A stretch of DNA of 7,117 bases from Candidatus Intestinimonas stercorigallinarum (GCA_019115345.1 DXDV01000095.1:1-7117), one strand, 5' to 3'. Counted from the first letter of the stretch, positions 1-6,867 are shown. The notes: generated by a model not told the origin, from the letters alone. Numbers and translations are program-made.

Positions 1-5
1 ATCTC

Positions 6-32
6 AAAAAACTGGCCAGGTGGCTGTGCCAG
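6..32 (-). terminator. Probable minus-strand intrinsic terminator
   Basis: On the minus strand CTGGC-(A)-CAG (24-32) pairs with CTG-GCCAG (12-19) around a 4-nt loop: 8 bp with a single bulged base. TTTTTT (6-11) follows. It lies about 150 nt beyond the SLH stop codon and is the first hairpin with a proper T-run in that direction, so it may end the SLH transcript. Confidence 0.5.
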
Positions 33-85
33 GAGAGCCTTGCCTCTCTCTGCATACTCCTTCTTTGGCCGCTACATGACCCAAA

Positions 86-119
86 CTCGGCGTATGCTTG
101 ACGCATAAGCCGGGTTTTT
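86..119 (+). terminator. Second plus-strand intrinsic terminator, tandem
   Basis: CTCGGC (86-91) pairs with GCCGGG (109-114) with one G-T pair. After a G/A mismatch, TATGC (93-97) pairs with GCATA (103-107) around the loop TTGAC. TTTTT (115-119) follows. With the hairpin at 131-164 it forms two tandem terminators for an unseen plus-strand transcript entering from the left edge. Confidence 0.6.
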
Positions 120-130
120 CGACAGCCTGA

Positions 131-164
131 GCCCGCCCCGGATGATCCCGGGGCGGGCTTTTTT
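131..164 (+). terminator. Strong plus-strand intrinsic terminator
   Basis: An 11-bp perfect GC stem (131-141 with 148-158) with a 6-nt loop, followed by six T residues (159-164). The T-run is only on the plus strand, so it stops transcripts coming from the left. It lies 16 nt beyond the SLH stop codon and would protect that gene from antisense transcription. On the minus strand the hairpin has no T-run after it. Confidence 0.75.
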
Positions 165-180
165 ACGTTTTATGCTTGGC

Positions 181-2526
181 TCACTGGAAAAGTATCACGG
201 TGGCCCGGAAGAGGGCGCCGCTGTAAGCGCCGTTGACCTCGATGACATCGCCGGAGTCCAGGTCCCCGAGGGCCAGCTCCTCGCCGGTGGAGACGTCCAG
301 GAGGACGGTGGAGGAGCGGACCTCCACGGTGACCATCTCCTCGCCGCCGGTATCGGTGGCGGCCCGGAGGTAGATGAGGTCCTCGTCGTAGTCCACGTAG
401 AGGATGGTGCCGGAGACCTTGTTGGCGGTGTTGACGGCCTGCTGGATCTCGATGGAGACCACCTGCTCCCCGTTCACCGCCAGGCCCAGCTTGTAGCCCG
501 GCTTGAGGGTGGAGAGGGCCACCTCGTCGCCGTTCTGGGTCACCGGGACGCCGCTGTCCACGGCGTAGGAGACCTCCTCGCCGTCGGAGAGGACCAGCTC
601 CAGGGTGTAGCCGCTCTTCTCCTGGATGATGCGCTCCACGGTGCCGGTGACGTTGACGTTCTGGGTGACGGCCTCGATGCGGGTGACGTCGCCGTAGCGG
701 ACGGTGATCTCCACCTCGTCGCCCACCCGGAGCTTATCCACGGTGGAGTCCTCGTCGTCCCGCTCCACGGTGGGGGGATCGGACAGGTCCACCTTGAAGC
801 TCACCTTGGTGCCGTCCGCGTCCTCCACCACGAAGGTGATGGTGGTGTCGCTGCCGGAGCCGAAGGTCCGCTCCAGGATGACGCCCTCGGTGGTGGAGGA
901 GCTGGGATAGGCCTGGATCATGGTGGCGTCGTCGCTCTCGTTGAGGAGGATGGTGACAAAGTCGTTCTTGTCCAGGTCCCGGAGCCGGACGCTCTCCCCC
1001 TCGTAGGTGATGATGGCGGAGGAGGTGACGTCGTAGGTGGCGCTGCGGTCGTTGGACAGGCGGGTGATGGAGATGGTGTCGTCGGAGGAGTCCACCGAGC
1101 GGATGACGCCCAGGACGTAGTTGGACTGGGTGTCCACCGAGACCGACTGGACGGCACCGTCCTCGTCGGAGAGCCGGAGGACCACATAGCTGTCCTCCAG
1201 GCTGCTGCTCAGGCTGTCCACCAGGCCGTCCACGGTAATGGCGGCGTCGTCGGAGAGGGTGTAGGTCCGGGTGACCCCGTCAAAGCCGGTGAGCTGGATG
1301 GAGCCGGAGGCGGAGGAGGAGGCGCGGGTGTAGTCGGAGAGGATGCCCTCCACGGTGGAGGTGCCGCCGGTGAACTGGATGGCCACCAGGCGGCCCTGGT
1401 CGTCCAGCTTGCACACGGCGGTGGTGTAGTTGCCGTTCTCGTCCACGATGGAGGCGTCTCCCGTGGTCTTGGAGCCGATCTGGACCTGGGTGAAGCGGTC
1501 CATGGTCAGGACCCTCTCCTCGCCGTCCACGGTGACGGCCACGCTCCCGTCCTCGATGCCGTTGACGGCGGCGGTAAAGACCTCCAGCTCGTCGCTGACC
1601 CGGACGGCGAAGGCAGCGCCGGAGCTGTCCAGGCACACCCGGGCGTGGCGGCCGGTCTTGAGGGCGGAGGAGGTGGTCTCCATGTTGTTTTCATAGATGG
1701 TCACGTCGTCGGGGAGGGTGACGGTGCCGATGGCGGCGCCGGTGAGGTCGCTGTTGAGGGAGAGGAGGATGGTGCTGCCGGACTCGGAGACCGAGTCGAT
1801 GGTCCCCTGGCGGAAGGCGTAGTCGGTGTACTCCGGCAGGTCGGGGGAGGTGCCGTGGGCCTGCATGTAGGCGATGGCCCGGGTGAGCATGGTGGCCATG
1901 ACGGCCCGGGTGACGCTGAGCTTGGGGCTGAAGTCGTTGTACTCATCCCCCTCCACGATGCCGTAGATGTGGAGCAGGTACACCGAGGGCTTGGCGTCGC
2001 CGGAGATGGAGGAGGCGTCGTCAAAGGGCAGGGGGTAGGAGGTCAGCCGCTCCGCCATGGGCCCCAGCTGCATGGCCCGGACCAGGTAGACGGCCAGGTC
2101 CTCCTTGGCGATGGGGTCGGTGAGGTCGCCGGACTGATAGAGGCTCTTCAGATCGGAGCTGGTGAGGATGCCGGTGGCCAGGCAGATGGAGAACTCCTGG
2201 TAGAACCAGGTCTGTTCGTTGTTGAGGGTGTCCTTGACCTCCGTGTAGTAGTCGGTGGCGATGTCCAGGGCGGTGTCCGAGTCCAGACCCACGGCCCGGG
2301 CGCACAGGGCCAGGGCTTCGGCGGTGGTGAGCTGGTTTTCCGGCTTGAAGTTGCCGTCCTCGTAGCCCTGGAACATGCCGGCGGCGGTCATGGCCTCGAT
2401 GTAGCTCTTGGCCCAGTGGCTCTGGATGTCGGGAAAGGTGGCAGAGGAGGCGGACGCGGGCAGGGCGGCCAGCGAGAGCGCCAGGGCCAGCGAGAGCAGG
2501 CAGGAGAGCAGTCGTTTCATCTTCAT
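181..2526 (-). CDS. Secreted SLH-domain surface protein with tandem beta-rich repeats
   Basis: A 781-residue exported protein. The signal peptide (about 1-26) is MKMKR, a Leu/Ala-rich core, then a likely cut after PASA (23-26). SLH-type repeats follow: a clear one at 31-81 (FPDIQSHWA...GYEDGNFKPENQLTTAEA), a degenerate one at about 108-154, and a third at about 168-220 (VEGDEYNDFSPKLSVTRAVMATML). SLH modules normally bind pyruvylated secondary cell-wall polymer, so the protein is probably held on the cell surface. Residues 240-781 form about seven degenerate units of 70-80 residues. Most open with a [VT]-x-G-x-[IV] strand, and several close with a [DL]L-x-x-G-D-x-[VI] segment; I recognise no enzyme motif there. 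The frame opens at an ATG at 2574, but GGAGGT (2534-2539) sits 7 nt before the ATG at 2526 and the signal peptide begins there. The gene has its own promoter and no evident link to the methionine genes. The function of the repeats is unknown. Confidence 0.9.
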   Translation of the reverse strand: MKMKRLLSCLLSLALALSLAALPASASSATFPDIQSHWAKSYIEAMTAAGMFQGYEDGNFKPENQLTTAEALALCARAVGLDSDTALDIATDYYTEVKDTLNNEQTWFYQEFSICLATGILTSSDLKSLYQSGDLTDPIAKEDLAVYLVRAMQLGPMAERLTSYPLPFDDASSISGDAKPSVYLLHIYGIVEGDEYNDFSPKLSVTRAVMATMLTRAIAYMQAHGTSPDLPEYTDYAFRQGTIDSVSESGSTILLSLNSDLTGAAIGTVTLPDDVTIYENNMETTSSALKTGRHARVCLDSSGAAFAVRVSDELEVFTAAVNGIEDGSVAVTVDGEERVLTMDRFTQVQIGSKTTGDASIVDENGNYTTAVCKLDDQGRLVAIQFTGGTSTVEGILSDYTRASSSASGSIQLTGFDGVTRTYTLSDDAAITVDGLVDSLSSSLEDSYVVLRLSDEDGAVQSVSVDTQSNYVLGVIRSVDSSDDTISITRLSNDRSATYDVTSSAIITYEGESVRLRDLDKNDFVTILLNESDDATMIQAYPSSSTTEGVILERTFGSGSDTTITFVVEDADGTKVSFKVDLSDPPTVERDDEDSTVDKLRVGDEVEITVRYGDVTRIEAVTQNVNVTGTVERIIQEKSGYTLELVLSDGEEVSYAVDSGVPVTQNGDEVALSTLKPGYKLGLAVNGEQVVSIEIQQAVNTANKVSGTILYVDYDEDLIYLRAATDTGGEEMVTVEVRSSTVLLDVSTGEELALGDLDSGDVIEVNGAYSGALFRATVILFQ

Positions 2527-2589
2527 GCGGAGCACCTCCAAGGGCAAGTGGTTGCCGGCCGGAGCGGTCGACATAAGGTCTTTACACCA

Positions 2590-2618
2590 AGTATACCGTT
2601 CACGGTGGAAAAAAGCAA
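2590..2618 (-). promoter_or_regulatory. Promoter of the SLH protein gene
   Basis: On the minus strand, TTGCTT (2613-2618) and TATACT (2590-2595, 5 of 6 matches to the consensus -10) are 17 bp apart. They lie in the AT-rich gap between the metH terminator and the SLH gene. Transcription would start near 2583 and give a leader of about 57 nt ending in GGAGGT and the ATG at 2526. This makes the SLH gene a unit separate from the methionine operon. Confidence 0.65.
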
Positions 2619-2640
2619 CTGGAAGTATGTCATATTCTAC

Positions 2641-2664
2641 AAAAACCCAGTCCTCGACTCAGGG
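2641..2664 (-). terminator. Probable terminator of the metF-metH operon
   Basis: On the minus strand CCC (2662-2664) and AGTC (2656-2659) pair with GACT (2649-2652) and GGG (2646-2648). The loop is GAG and there is a 2-nt bulge. TTTTT (2641-2645) follows directly. The hairpin overlaps the metH stop codon at 2659-2661. The 7-bp bulged stem is modest, so some read-through into the SLH gene is possible. Confidence 0.55.
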
Positions 2665-5037
2665 GGTCTCCAGCACGCTGTCGGCGTAGCGCACGTCGCT
2701 CATGGCGTCCTTCCCGTAGAAGTCGGCCCCGATGCGCCGGGCGTAGTCGGCGGTGAGGACGGCGCCCCCCGCCATCACCCTGCACCAGGGGGCCTCCCGG
2801 CGGAGGAGGGCGATGGTCTCCTCCATGGCCCCCACGGTGGTGGTCATGAGGGCGGAGAGCCCGCACAGGGCGGCGTGCTCCCCCACCACGGCGTCGGCCA
2901 CCGCCCTGGGGGAGACGTCCTTCCCCAGGTCCACCACCTGGTAGCCGTAGTTTTCCAGCAGCACCTTGACGATGTTCTTGCCGATGTCGTGGACGTCCCC
3001 CTTCACCGTGGCCAGGACCACCTTGGCCTTGGGGTCGGGGAGGGCGCCGCCGGTGGAGAGGGCCTCCCGCAGCAGCTCAAAGACGGCCTTGGCGGCCTCG
3101 GCGCTCATGAGGAGCTGGGGGAGGTAGAGCTTCCCCGTCTCGAAGGCGGCCCCCACCCGGTCCAGAGCGGGGATGAGGGCGCCGTCGATGAGCTCCATGG
3201 GGGCCTTGCCCCCGTCCAGGGCCGTCCTCGCGGCGGCCACGGCGCTCTCTTTAAGGCCCCGCTCCACGGCGGCGGCCAGGTCCATGCCGGCGGCAGGGGC
3301 GGGCGCGGGCGCGGGGGCGGCGGCCCCCGCCATGGCGGCGATGTAGTCCCGGCAGTTGGGGTCCAGCCCCCGCAGGGCGCGGAAGGCGCTCAGGGCCTCC
3401 AGCATGGGGGCGGAGCCGGGGTTCAAAATGGCGGCGGAGAGGCCCTTTTCCAGGGCCAGCAGCAGGAAGGCGGCGTTGACCACCTCCCGCCGGGGCAGGC
3501 CGAAGGAGACGTTGGACACCCCCAGGCTGGTGCGGCAGCCCAGCTCCCGGGTGATGCGCTCCACCGTCTCCAGGGTGACGGCGGCGGCGCTCTGGTCGGC
3601 GCTGATGGTGAGGGCCAGGGGGTCGAAGATGAGGTCCTCCCTGGGGATGCCGTAGCCCGCGGCGGTGTCCACGATGCGCCGGGCAATGGCCAGCCGCCCT
3701 TCGGCGGTGGCGGGGATGCCGTCCTCGTCCAGGGTGAGGGCGATGGCAACGCCGCCGTATTTCTTCAGCAGGGGGAAGAGGGCGGCCATGCTCTCGGCCT
3801 TGCCGTTCACCGAGTTCACCAGAGGGCGGCCGTTGTAGCGGCGCATGGCGGCCTCCAGGGCGTCGGGGCTGCTGGAGTCCAGCTGGAGGGGCAGGTCGGT
3901 GACGGCCTGGAGCTCCTCCACCGCCCGGAGGAGGAGGGCGGTCTCGTCCACCTCGGGCAGGCCCACGTTCACGTCCAGCACCTGGGCCCCCTTCTCCTGC
4001 TGCTCCACCGCCAGGCGGAGCACGTAGTCCATGTCTCCGGCCCGGAGGGCCTCCTTGAGCCGGGGCTTGCCGGTGGGGTTGATGCGCTCGCCGATGAGCA
4101 CCGGGTCCTCCCCAAAGACCACCGCCCGGGCGTAGGAGGAGACCCAGGTCCGGCGCTTGGGGGCGACGGGCAGGGCGGGCAGGTCCCGGCAGGCGTCCGA
4201 GAGGGCCCGGATGTGCTCCGGGGTGGTGCCGCAGCAGCCCCCCGCCATCCGCAGGCCGGACCTGACCAGCTCCGCCATGGCGGCGGCGAAGTCACGGGAG
4301 CCCACCCGGAAGTGGGTGCAGCCGTCCACGCACTCGGGGAGCCCGGCGTTGGGCTGGATGAACACGGGGAGGGAGGTGAGGGCGTAGAGCTCCGGGAAGA
4401 GGGCGGCCATCTGCTCGGGGCCCAGGCCGCAGTTGAGGCCGACGGCGTCCACCCCCAGGCCCTCCAGCAGGGCCACGGCGGAGGCGAGGTCGCCGCCGGT
4501 GAGCATGCGTCCGCCCTCGTCCAGCACCACCGAGACGAAAATGGGCAGATCGCAGTGCTCCTTGGCGGCCAGCACGGCGGCCTTGGCCTCGTAGAGGTCG
4601 CTCATGGTCTCGATGAGCACCAGGTCGGCCCCGGCGGCGGCCCCCGCCCGGACGGTGGGGACGTAGGCCGCCACCGCCTCCTCGAAGGGGAGGTCCCCCA
4701 TGGGCCGCAGCAGCCGGCCGGTGGGGCCCAGGTCCAGCGCCACAAAGCCCCCGCCGTGCTCGGCCACGGCCTGCCGGGCCAGGGTCACGCCGGCGGCGGC
4801 GAGTTCCTCCACCGGACGGCCGGAGAGCTTGACGGCGTTGGCGCCGAAGGTGTTGGTGGTGACGATGTCGGCTCCGGCGGAGAGGTACCGGCGGTGGACG
4901 TCCTTCACGGCCTCGGGCCGCTCCAGGTTCCAAAGCTCCGGCTCACGACCGGCGGGCAGGCCGGCGGCCTGGAGCATGGTGCCCATGCCGCCGTCGAAAA
5001 TGAGCACCCGGCGGGCGAGTTCTTCTCTGATGTTCAT
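2659..5037 (-). CDS. metH: Cobalamin-dependent methionine synthase (MetH) lacking the activation domain
   Basis: A 792-residue cytoplasmic enzyme that transfers a methyl group from 5-methyl-tetrahydrofolate to homocysteine through cobalamin. Domains in order: a homocysteine-binding barrel (about 1-290), with zinc ligands Cys203 (GLNCG) and Cys268-Cys269 (GGCCGT); a pterin-binding barrel (about 305-565) with IGERINPTG (315-323), LDVNVG (354-359) and NSVNGK (408-413); an Ala-Pro linker (571-584); a four-helix B12 cap (about 585-662); and a Rossmann-type B12 domain (about 668-792). The B12 domain carries GDVHDIGKNIV (680-690), where His683 is the expected lower cobalt ligand, and AGGAVL (756-761). 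E. coli MetH is about 1227 residues; the missing part is the activation domain, encoded by the gene just upstream. The start is supported by AAAGGAG (5046-5052), 8 nt before the ATG. The upstream gene ends 36 nt away with no terminator between, so co-transcription is expected. A terminator hairpin overlaps the stop codon. Confidence 0.96.
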   Translation of the reverse strand: MNIREELARRVLIFDGGMGTMLQAAGLPAGREPELWNLERPEAVKDVHRRYLSAGADIVTTNTFGANAVKLSGRPVEELAAAGVTLARQAVAEHGGGFVALDLGPTGRLLRPMGDLPFEEAVAAYVPTVRAGAAAGADLVLIETMSDLYEAKAAVLAAKEHCDLPIFVSVVLDEGGRMLTGGDLASAVALLEGLGVDAVGLNCGLGPEQMAALFPELYALTSLPVFIQPNAGLPECVDGCTHFRVGSRDFAAAMAELVRSGLRMAGGCCGTTPEHIRALSDACRDLPALPVAPKRRTWVSSYARAVVFGEDPVLIGERINPTGKPRLKEALRAGDMDYVLRLAVEQQEKGAQVLDVNVGLPEVDETALLLRAVEELQAVTDLPLQLDSSSPDALEAAMRRYNGRPLVNSVNGKAESMAALFPLLKKYGGVAIALTLDEDGIPATAEGRLAIARRIVDTAAGYGIPREDLIFDPLALTISADQSAAAVTLETVERITRELGCRTSLGVSNVSFGLPRREVVNAAFLLLALEKGLSAAILNPGSAPMLEALSAFRALRGLDPNCRDYIAAMAGAAAPAPAPAPAAGMDLAAAVERGLKESAVAAARTALDGGKAPMELIDGALIPALDRVGAAFETGKLYLPQLLMSAEAAKAVFELLREALSTGGALPDPKAKVVLATVKGDVHDIGKNIVKVLLENYGYQVVDLGKDVSPRAVADAVVGEHAALCGLSALMTTTVGAMEETIALLRREAPWCRVMAGGAVLTADYARRIGADFYGKDAMSDVRYADSVLETP

Positions 5038-5073
5038 GGGAGGGACTCCTTTATTATCAATGGTATGGGCGGG

Positions 5074-5721
5074 TCAGACCCGCCGGAAGGCGCAGTCGGC
5101 CTTTCCGCAGGCGGCGCAGCCGGCGGGCGGGCACCAGGGGGAGGGGGAGAGCCCCACGATGGCGGTGACCGACTTGGTGGGGGTGAGCATCAGGGCGGCG
5201 GTGGCGGTGAGGCCGATGCGCTTGGGGGCCTCCAGGGCCTCCAGCAGGGGGCGCTGAAAGGCGATGGGGAAATCCCCGTAGCCGGGGCTGAACCGGGGCC
5301 GGAGGAAGAGCCCCTCGGGGGCGGCTTCACGGCTCAGGCCGTCGCAGCATGCATCGCAGTAGGCCTCCAGCAGGGAGGCGGCGCAGGCCTGGAGGATGAC
5401 GGCCCGGCTCATATCGGTGACGGCGGCGCGGCGGAGGAGCCGGTCGGTCTCCGCCCCCAGGGTGGCGGCGAAGAGATAGACCGCCCCGCAGTCCTTCAGG
5501 TGCCGGGCCAGGTGGGCGCTGGGGATGTCCATCCCGGCGCAGACGGTCCGCCCCTCCCCCACCGTCAGGGGGAAGCGCCGCCACACCGCCCTGGGCCGGG
5601 CGGCGGCCTCCAGCTCGGTTCCGCAGGCGCGGAGGGCCTCCTCCAGACGCTCGTCCACCACGCCGCCGGGGCGGTGGAGCCCCAGGTACCGCCGGGCCTC
5701 CTTCCAGTCGATCTCAGCCAT
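5074..5721 (-). CDS. Stand-alone MetH reactivation (activation-domain) protein
   Basis: A 215-residue protein matching the B12-dependent methionine synthase activation domain (the AdoMet-binding module, Pfam Met_synt_B12 family). In E. coli this is the C-terminal third of MetH. It promotes reductive remethylation of inactive cob(II)alamin using S-adenosylmethionine. The signature RFSPGYG (residues 143-149) corresponds to the AdoMet-binding R-x3-G-Y of E. coli MetH, and MLTPTKSVTAIVGLS (178-192) is another family hallmark. The C-terminus has four cysteines, C197-x4-C202-x2-C205-x4-C210, which could bind metal; that role is an inference. The start overlaps the metF stop by 8 nt (ATGGCTGA) and has no good Shine-Dalgarno, which suggests translational coupling. 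metH follows after 36 nt and lacks this domain, so the two proteins together make one complete synthase. The exact start is less certain than the identity. Confidence 0.92.
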   Translation of the reverse strand: MAEIDWKEARRYLGLHRPGGVVDERLEEALRACGTELEAAARPRAVWRRFPLTVGEGRTVCAGMDIPSAHLARHLKDCGAVYLFAATLGAETDRLLRRAAVTDMSRAVILQACAASLLEAYCDACCDGLSREAAPEGLFLRPRFSPGYGDFPIAFQRPLLEALEAPKRIGLTATAALMLTPTKSVTAIVGLSPSPWCPPAGCAACGKADCAFRRV

Positions 5722-6598
5722 GGGGCCGGAGGATGCAGGAGAGGTTGTCCATGATCTTGGCCGCCACGTGGGGCTTGTTCATGGTGTAGATGTGGATGTG
5801 CTCCACCCCGTGGGCAATGAGGTCCAGGATCTGTTCGGTGGCGTAGGCGATGCCGGCCTGGGCCATGGCGGCTGGGTCGTCACCGAAGCGATCTGCGATG
5901 CCCTGGAGCCGGGGGGGCATGACGGTGCCCGAGAGCTCGCAGGAGCGGCGGATCTGCTGCACGGTGATGACGGGCATGATGCCGGCCACGATGGGCACGC
6001 TGATGCCCTTGTCCAGGGCCCGGAAGAGGAAGCGGTAGAGCACGTCGTTGTCGAAGAACATCTGGGTGGTGAGGAAGTCGGCCCCGGCGTCCACCTTCCG
6101 CTTCAGGTTGTCCAGGTCGGTGGTGAAGTGGGGGCACTCCACATGGCCCTCGGGATAGCAGGCGGCGCCGATGCACAGGTCGGCCCCGCCGGGGAGGGAG
6201 CGGATGTGGGCGATGAGCTCGCTGGCGTAGTGGTAGTGCTCGGGAGAGGGGAAGGAGGCGTCCTGGGGGATGTCCCCCCGGAGGGCCAGGAGGTTTTCGA
6301 TGCCGGCGGCCCGGAGCCGGGCCACCATGTCGGTGACCTCCTTCCGGGTGGAGGAGACGCAGGTCAGGTGGGCCAGGGCGGGGACGCGGTAGACGTCCTG
6401 GAGCCGGGCGGCCAGCTCCAGGGTGCGCTTGGAGGTGGAGCCGCCGGCGCCGTAGGTGACGCTGATGAAGTCGGGGGCCAGGGCGGCGGTGTCCCGGAGG
6501 ACGTCCTCTACCTTGGCCAGGGCGGCGCCGGTCTTGGGGGGAAAGAGCTCGCAGGAGACGGTGACCCGCCCCCGGGTGAGCAGCTGAGATAGCTTCAT
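5714..6598 (-). CDS. metF: Methylenetetrahydrofolate reductase (MetF)
   Basis: A 294-residue FAD-dependent TIM-barrel enzyme of the MetF family, close to the usual bacterial length. It reduces 5,10-methylene-tetrahydrofolate to 5-methyl-tetrahydrofolate in the cytoplasm and so supplies the methyl donor for MetH. Visible family motifs are SCELFPPK (residues 15-22, with Glu17 as the expected catalytic acid), TYGAGGST (48-55), LRGD (106-109, Asp109 being the expected folate/flavin contact), TQMFFD (178-183), GIMPV (206-210) and a C-terminal HIYTMN (268-273). The frame stays open upstream to an ATG at 6796, but the family N-terminus begins at the ATG ending at 6598. That ATG has AAGGAGAGG at 6605-6613, 9 nt upstream. 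The stop codon lies inside the start of the next gene (8-nt overlap), so the two are probably translationally coupled. This is the first gene of the methionine operon. I see no separate MetV-like partner subunit. Confidence 0.96.
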   Translation of the reverse strand: MKLSQLLTRGRVTVSCELFPPKTGAALAKVEDVLRDTAALAPDFISVTYGAGGSTSKRTLELAARLQDVYRVPALAHLTCVSSTRKEVTDMVARLRAAGIENLLALRGDIPQDASFPSPEHYHYASELIAHIRSLPGGADLCIGAACYPEGHVECPHFTTDLDNLKRKVDAGADFLTTQMFFDNDVLYRFLFRALDKGISVPIVAGIMPVITVQQIRRSCELSGTVMPPRLQGIADRFGDDPAAMAQAGIAYATEQILDLIAHGVEHIHIYTMNKPHVAAKIMDNLSCILRPHG

Positions 6599-6630
6599 AG
6601 TGGTCCTCTCCTTGTGGTTGGTTGGGGGAT

Positions 6631-6659
6631 ATTTTATCACGTTAAAGCGTCCGGCGCAA
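6631..6659 (-). promoter_or_regulatory. Promoter of the metF operon
   Basis: Read on the minus strand, TTGCGC (6654-6659) and TAAAAT (6631-6636) are separated by exactly 17 bp. The -10 is preceded by TGA, giving an extended -10 (TGATAAAAT). It sits in an AT-rich patch within very GC-rich DNA. The predicted start of transcription is near 6624, leaving a leader of about 26 nt before metF. The -35 match is weak (3 of 6), which the extended -10 may compensate for. Confidence 0.65.
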
Positions 6660-6678
6660 TGAAAACTTGCCGCCGGAC
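6649..6678. promoter_or_regulatory. Inverted repeat overlapping the metF -35 element
   Basis: GTCCGGCGCAA (6649-6659) is mirrored by TTG-C-CGCCGGAC (6667-6678). The pairing is 11 bp with one unpaired C, around a 7-nt centre (6660-6666). The left arm contains the whole -35 hexamer of the metF promoter. This position suits an operator for a transcription factor. It could equally be a hairpin from the neighbouring repeat cluster, since the same GTCCGGC/GCCGGAC stem recurs at 6738-6754. There is no run of T on either side to make it a terminator. Confidence 0.4.
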
Positions 6679-6690
6679 CCGCGATTTGGG

Positions 6691-6711
6691 CGGGCGCGGC
6701 GCAGCCGCCCG
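6691..6711. repeat. Short GC-rich palindrome
   Basis: CGGG (6691-6694) pairs with CCCG (6708-6711), and CGGC (6697-6700) with GCCG (6704-6707) around GCA, with two unpaired bases on the left. It lies next to the double-hairpin repeat and may be part of the same intergenic repeat cluster. It has no T-run. Confidence 0.4.
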
Positions 6712-6715
6712 GAGG

Positions 6716-6763
6716 GCTCCCCCTGGACGGGGGAGCTGTCCGGCTCCGCCGGACTGAGGGGGT
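6716..6763. repeat. Double-hairpin intergenic repeat
   Basis: Two adjacent perfect hairpins: GCTCCCCC (6716-6723) with GGGGGAGC (6729-6736), then GTCCGGC (6738-6744) with GCCGGAC (6748-6754), followed by TGAGGGGGT. The frame GGGGGAGCTGTC, stem-loop, GACTGAGGGGG resembles, from memory, a dispersed palindromic repeat common between genes in Faecalibacterium and related Clostridia. Only one copy lies in this window, so its dispersed nature cannot be shown here. Confidence 0.6.
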
Positions 6764-6867
6764 GAACGGAGCGGAAAATGCTCTCTCCTCTGTCATTCTG
6801 AGTACGTGGCGCTTCTTTGTGTGGGGCGCGACGACCTCGGCGCGCCAAGAGGCCCCGTATCACACGA

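Larger units (their letters stand above)
1..180. other. Non-coding, hairpin-rich region left of the SLH gene
   Basis: The first part has a lower G+C content than the neighbouring genes and holds opposed terminators. On the plus strand all three frames stay open from the left edge for a short way (ending near 80, 100 and 108), but none gives a peptide I recognise. A plus-strand gene or RNA entering from the left is implied by the two plus-strand terminators and is not otherwise visible. Confidence 0.5.

Noticed and set aside
1..55. Minus-strand small open frame starting with the ATG ending at 55 (begins MQREARLSWH).
   Set aside because: The possible Shine-Dalgarno is only 1 nt from the ATG and the frame runs through a T-tailed hairpin. 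It is cut by the window edge and cannot be judged here.
1..108. Plus-strand open frame from the left edge ending at TAA 106-108 (ends MTQTRRMLDA).
   Set aside because: The stop lies inside a terminator stem, the peptide is not recognised, and the other two frames are open for similar lengths. It could be a real 3' end but is unsupported.
2527..2574. Upstream start for the SLH protein at 2574.
   Set aside because: It would place 16 polar residues before the signal peptide, and the GGAGGT at 2534-2539 fits the ATG at 2526.
142..5754. A 1870-residue open frame on the plus strand.
   Set aside because: It runs antisense through three well-supported genes and the gaps between them, and its protein is low-complexity (Gly, Ala, Val, His, Asp). 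It exists because those genes share one phase and GC-rich codon use avoids the codons whose complements are stops.
5525..6592. A 355-residue open frame on the plus strand over metF.
   Set aside because: It is the antisense shadow of metF, with a Gly/Val/Asp/His-rich product and no recognisable domain.
6599..6680. SAM or cobalamin riboswitch upstream of metF.
   Set aside because: The predicted leader is about 26 nt, and no B12-box or SAM-box motif was seen on the minus strand.
6599..6796. Upstream in-frame extension of metF to the ATG at 6796.
   Set aside because: The extra 66 residues are arginine/proline-rich, lie across the promoter and repeats, and have no family counterpart. The start at 6598 has a good ribosome binding site.
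6789..6802. TCTGTCATTCTGAG, resembling the start of a dispersed clostridial repeat.
   Set aside because: Only the first few bases match what I remember, and the expected continuation is absent.
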